From contig NW_025335589.1 of NCBI RefSeq assembly GCF_004798865.1, positions 12,419,909 through 12,483,908 of the forward strand: a stretch of DNA of 64,000 nt. Reading direction: 5' to 3'. A model generated the notes under the pieces. It saw only the letters and a program-made list of their open reading frames with translations. It did no database searches and had not been told where the DNA came from. The stretch comes from Varanus komodoensis. Its lineage: Eukaryota; Chordata; Lepidosauria; Squamata; Varanidae. Position numbers and translations under genes: made by a program. Positions 60,443-64,000 of this stretch are shown one piece after another. Positions within the stretch are counted from its first letter, which is position 1, and each line of letters begins with the position of its first letter.

Positions 60443-62564
60443 ACAATCCAAGAGGATCTAGTTCATGTCCAGTATGCAGGAAAGCAGACATATCCAGGAA
60501 ATATGACTTGTATATGCTCAAACTGAATTACCACCTTTCTGAATTAAGTCCTGGAAAACTGTGGCTCCATCTCAATTCCATCTAAATAAACAATTTACCA
60601 AACTTAGCTCACCAAAGCTAAGTTTAATACTTATTGTTATAGTGGCAGTATGTTCCAAATTCAAGGTATCACTTTAATGTATGAGACAAATCAAAACTCT
60701 AAAATAATGTGAGTTCTCTTAAACATCATGTTTCTTCAATGACCACATGACATACCCAAACTACTGGAACAACAGCACTTGAACTCAACCCACTTTTTAA
60801 ATAACAGAACAATCATTTTAAATCATTATTTTCTCAGGATTTCCAAATAAATAGTCATCTTCCATTTCTTGATTAAAATACATCAGGTTAAGTTTGATAT
60901 TCCAGTACATTTTCTCTGTAAATTTATGCCATATGGAAAATATTATTTTCACCCATGATTTAGTTACTTCCTTTTGACTGATCAGCTATGAAAACAATGG
61001 CCATATGTGCTTGCCTACAAAGGAACCAAGTCCAGGTAAAAATGAGCAACCATTTGAAGGAAGAGCTGGACCTTGAGGATGCCCCTCACCATCACCAAAT
61101 ACCAAACTGGGCAAGTCCCAGGTTACCTGGCCAGTCTTCCAAACTATAGTGAGCTACACTGTAGTTCTATTTAAATTATTAAAATATATATTTGCATATA
61201 TACACATGCTTTAGCACATGTACATTTTATGCTAATCTATGTCCATTTTCATAAGTAAGCACCTAACTTTAACATTTAACTAAGAGATAAACCATTGTTT
61301 AAAGTAGGAGGTACAGCTTGACAACGTTTCCTCCGCTACATAAAATCTGAGGTCATGTTTTGCTATGTAGTTATCAGTGAGAAGTCACCAGTGGTGGACT
61401 TTTCAAAAATAAAAATAAGATTTATAGCTTAATGTTTATATCTATCCCCTGCATTCTACTAAGCCAAGAGTGGTTTAACTAAACTTGTCTAGCTGGATTG
61501 TGCTTTGCTTCCTGAACAAGGTGGTTGTGCTTAAATTGCAGGCTTTTCCGGTTAGGAGTAATCCAGATACTTTATATTTCATGTGGGTGTTTTCTTAATG
61601 GAATTAAACAAACTGGTGCTTCTTGTTTTTAATTTTATATATATTTATATGTGCCTATATTCTTTAGTGAGATTCATCACCAAATATGTAAGCAGTTCAA
61701 TTTGTCATTGTAAAGACTTCTCTGACTCTTGTACACACACAGGTCACTCACCTGCATATAAACTATTAAACTCCTCTTGCTCTGCTCTTATAGTTAAACC
61801 AGTTCTTATTGCACATGCCAACATTGCTACAGATGCAGAATCACCTTTCTAGGTGAAAGCAAATCCCTCAAGAGCAGTCAGAAAACCATTTGGATCCATG
61901 TGTCTCCTGGGATGGACAATCTTAGTCAGTCCTCAGCCCCTGTAGAGGCTCAGAAGCTCAATGAATCTAAACCTTACTAGGTGGTGATCTATTCATGTTA
62001 AAAACACTATATAAAGTTTCTCTACCCTCAAATACCATCAATTCTCCTCCCAACACAGATCAGATCCAAAGGAAGATTTGGATTTCAAATGTGAGACCCA
62101 TGGGAAGCTAGGGAGACTCCATTAGCAACCACAGTAGGTTCAAGAAGGAAGAGGGCTGGGCAGGAGAACAGATGATTCACCAACAGGTTCCATCCTGCAC
62201 ACCGACCTTCAGATATGTACACTCAAAATTGGAAGATAGCATGATTGGACACCAGGTCAGAATTACAAATCACCACCAAAAGACCAAGGTTATCTGGTTT
62301 TGATTTTTTTTACATTTGTAGCCAAATGAAGAAAAGTAATTGCTCCCTTATTTCTTCTAGTTCTTTGTGAAACCCTTATAAGTATTTAAAAAAAATCTTT
62401 ACAGAAATGTTGAATTTGAAAAGTTGAAGCCATTACCTGTTTCTCAATCCCATGGGAAGTTGGCCTCTGGCTGGGATTGCTCAAAGAAAATCCTTAAGTC
62501 CATGCCACACTAGTGCCCTGGGGTAGCTACAGCACAGCAAGAGGCTTTCTTGTTTTTAGATTAC

Positions 62565-62664
62565 CCAGTTTTATGGATCTTGTTATTGTTAGCCACCAAG
62601 AGCATCTTTTTAATGGAAAGGCTGGGTATAAAATGTAACAAGCAAGCAGGCGAATAAATAATGT
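62565..62664 (+). repeat. LINE 3' tail (L2/CR1 type)
   Basis: The words gttattgttagccaccaaga, ttaatggaaaggctgggtat and aaaatgtaacaagcaagcag with gcgaataaataat look like a LINE 3' end (GTGAGCCGCC...GGGCGGGATATAAATGTAATAAATAAATA). A run of AAGC units is shared with the L2-type element at 51490. Confidence 0.6.
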
Positions 62665-62759
62665 AACAGACATGAAATGAGCCTGGGGCATTTCCACCTA
62701 GCACCAAAATAGCAATAATATTGGCTGCACAGAAGCCTCCCATAACTGAGTGCCACAAC

Positions 62760-62885
62760 CAAAAAAAGTTATCCCCTAGTTCTGGATTCCCAAAACTGGT
62801 GTCATTCAGTCAGCTGGGAATGCTGGGAGATTCAGGGCAACACATCTGAAGGACCGCAGGTGCCCAGGTTGATGTTTGTCACCCC
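62760..62885. repeat. Palindromic DNA-transposon-like repeat, copy 3, partial
   Basis: The half cagctgggaatgctgggaga, ttcagggcaacacatctgaa, ggaccgcaggtgcccaggtt ga matches the right half of the family at 24090 and 60325. The left half is not clear. Confidence 0.5.
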
Positions 62886-64000
62886 TCTGGAGGATGAAGA
62901 ACTTGATTAAAGGAATCAGCAGACAATTTTAAAGTGTAGGCAAATTAGTATGGAAATAGGCACTCAAAACAAACAAACAGAAAAAAACTACCTTGAAATA
63001 TGTTAGCAACAGCAGACAAAGGGCACATGAAAACAAACCGGGCATGTTTTAATTAAGAAAGAAAGGATTCTTGTCAACTAATTAGATATTTTACCACACA
63101 ATTGGTCAGGTTTTTTAATTCAGATATAAAAAGAACTTAGGTTATTTGAGAAAGAATACTAAATAGAAAACGATTTCCCAGTCTCTTTAAAATCTCCTTA
63201 ATGCTGCTTTGCATTAAAGACCACAACAAACACACGCCCATAAAATCTTAAAAGTGAAAACATAGTTGTTGACATGTGAAGTATGAAAGATAAAAGATGA
63301 AAAAATAATTTCAACTATTATGAAATGAGATAACGTATTTTCGGATGTTACCCCACTGTTTATACGAAATGGACTCAGCATGATATGATTGTGCTGGTAA
63401 CAAAGAAATGACTTTGATGCCTTGTGCATCTTGATAATAATCATAAGTAAAAGGAAAAGCATTGAACAGTTTCAGAAAGAGAAAATTAGATCTAACAAAC
63501 TTTATAGTTGATTTATAGCTAGCAGTTGCTAGTTTCTAGTAAGGAGATCCCCTGGAGGGAATTTGAATGCACCTTGGTTTGGATCCAGACTGAACCAATT
63601 GAATCTGTGCATATACTTCATCCTAAGTGTGTGTGTGTAGGATATAAATCTTACTGAAAAACATCACTGGCTCAAAAGTTGCATACCTGATTACCTTGAT
63701 ACATACTTCCAGGACTGAATTGAAGAGTGACTTGAAGGGAAGGGACTGGGGGAAAAGGACAACCGGTCCTCAGAGCCTGAGTCTACAAGGCACCCTGTGA
63801 ACTCATAACGTCTGGATCAGGAACTGAGTGAGTGTAGCTTCTGGGCCAGACTCCACTGATGGCTCAACGAACCCCAAATTGTTGAATGATTGCAAGCAGC
63901 ATGCTCATTAGCAGCGGAAAGGTAACTGAGTGCCAAGGCTCAAGCCAAAGCTCTATCCCTTAAAAAAACAAAACAAAAAACAAAAACCCTTCCTTCTCTA

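Noticed and set aside
56180-64000. Upstream FSTL5 exon ending the first Ig domain
   Set aside because: No minus-strand Y-x-C motif with a matching phase-1 donor was found; the donor-like gtgagt near 61760 lacks an Ig frame.

Overview
This is vertebrate nuclear DNA, AT-rich, with split coding exons and many decayed transposons. The repeats point to a squamate reptile (lizard or snake): tRNA-derived Sauria SINEs, a 5S-rRNA-derived SINE, Bov-B and other RTE-type LINE 3' ends, an L1 of the lizard type, L2/CR1 3' ends, Ac-type hAT elements and a mariner derivative. I cannot place the species.

The only host gene I can support is FSTL5 (follistatin-like 5), on the minus strand, so transcription runs from high to low coordinates. 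Seven consecutive coding exons lie in the window: 56003-56164, 53142-53276, 41965-41991 (a 27-nt microexon), 37961-38079, 27486-27635, 15349-15456 and 12802-12926. Joined in order their phases match at every junction. They encode about 275 residues: the second immunoglobulin domain, a short linker, and the first part of the C-terminal propeller-like region. Exons for the signal peptide, Kazal, EF-hand and first Ig domain should lie beyond 64000, and the last C-terminal exon(s) and 3' UTR before position 1. One intron (37960-27636) uses a GC donor.

Everything else is intron. Region 1-12801: a CR1-like copy, a Sauria SINE, a 5S-derived SINE, an L1 3' fragment and another CR1-like copy. Region 12927-27485: the mariner derivative, a CpG-rich block, an inverted triplet microsatellite, a CR1-like fragment, a palindromic element and an RTE 3' end. 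Region 27636-37960: dinucleotide tracts, including a Z-DNA-like tract and two long complementary tracts, plus CR1-like copies. Region 41992-53141: a composite of two hAT copies around a telomere-motif-bearing tandem array, a Sauria SINE, an RTE fragment and an L2-type LINE fragment. Region 53277-64000: an L2-type 3' end, a Bov-B fragment with its YADD reverse-transcriptase motif, palindromic elements and a LINE tail.

The most unusual structure is at 47822-49036: two same-orientation hAT copies bracket about 2.6 units of a 165-178-bp repeat carrying CCCTAA telomere-like motifs. The outer flanking 8-mers resemble each other, and the inner flanking 8-mers are identical. No retrovirus-like element, CRISPR array, tRNA or rRNA gene was recognised.
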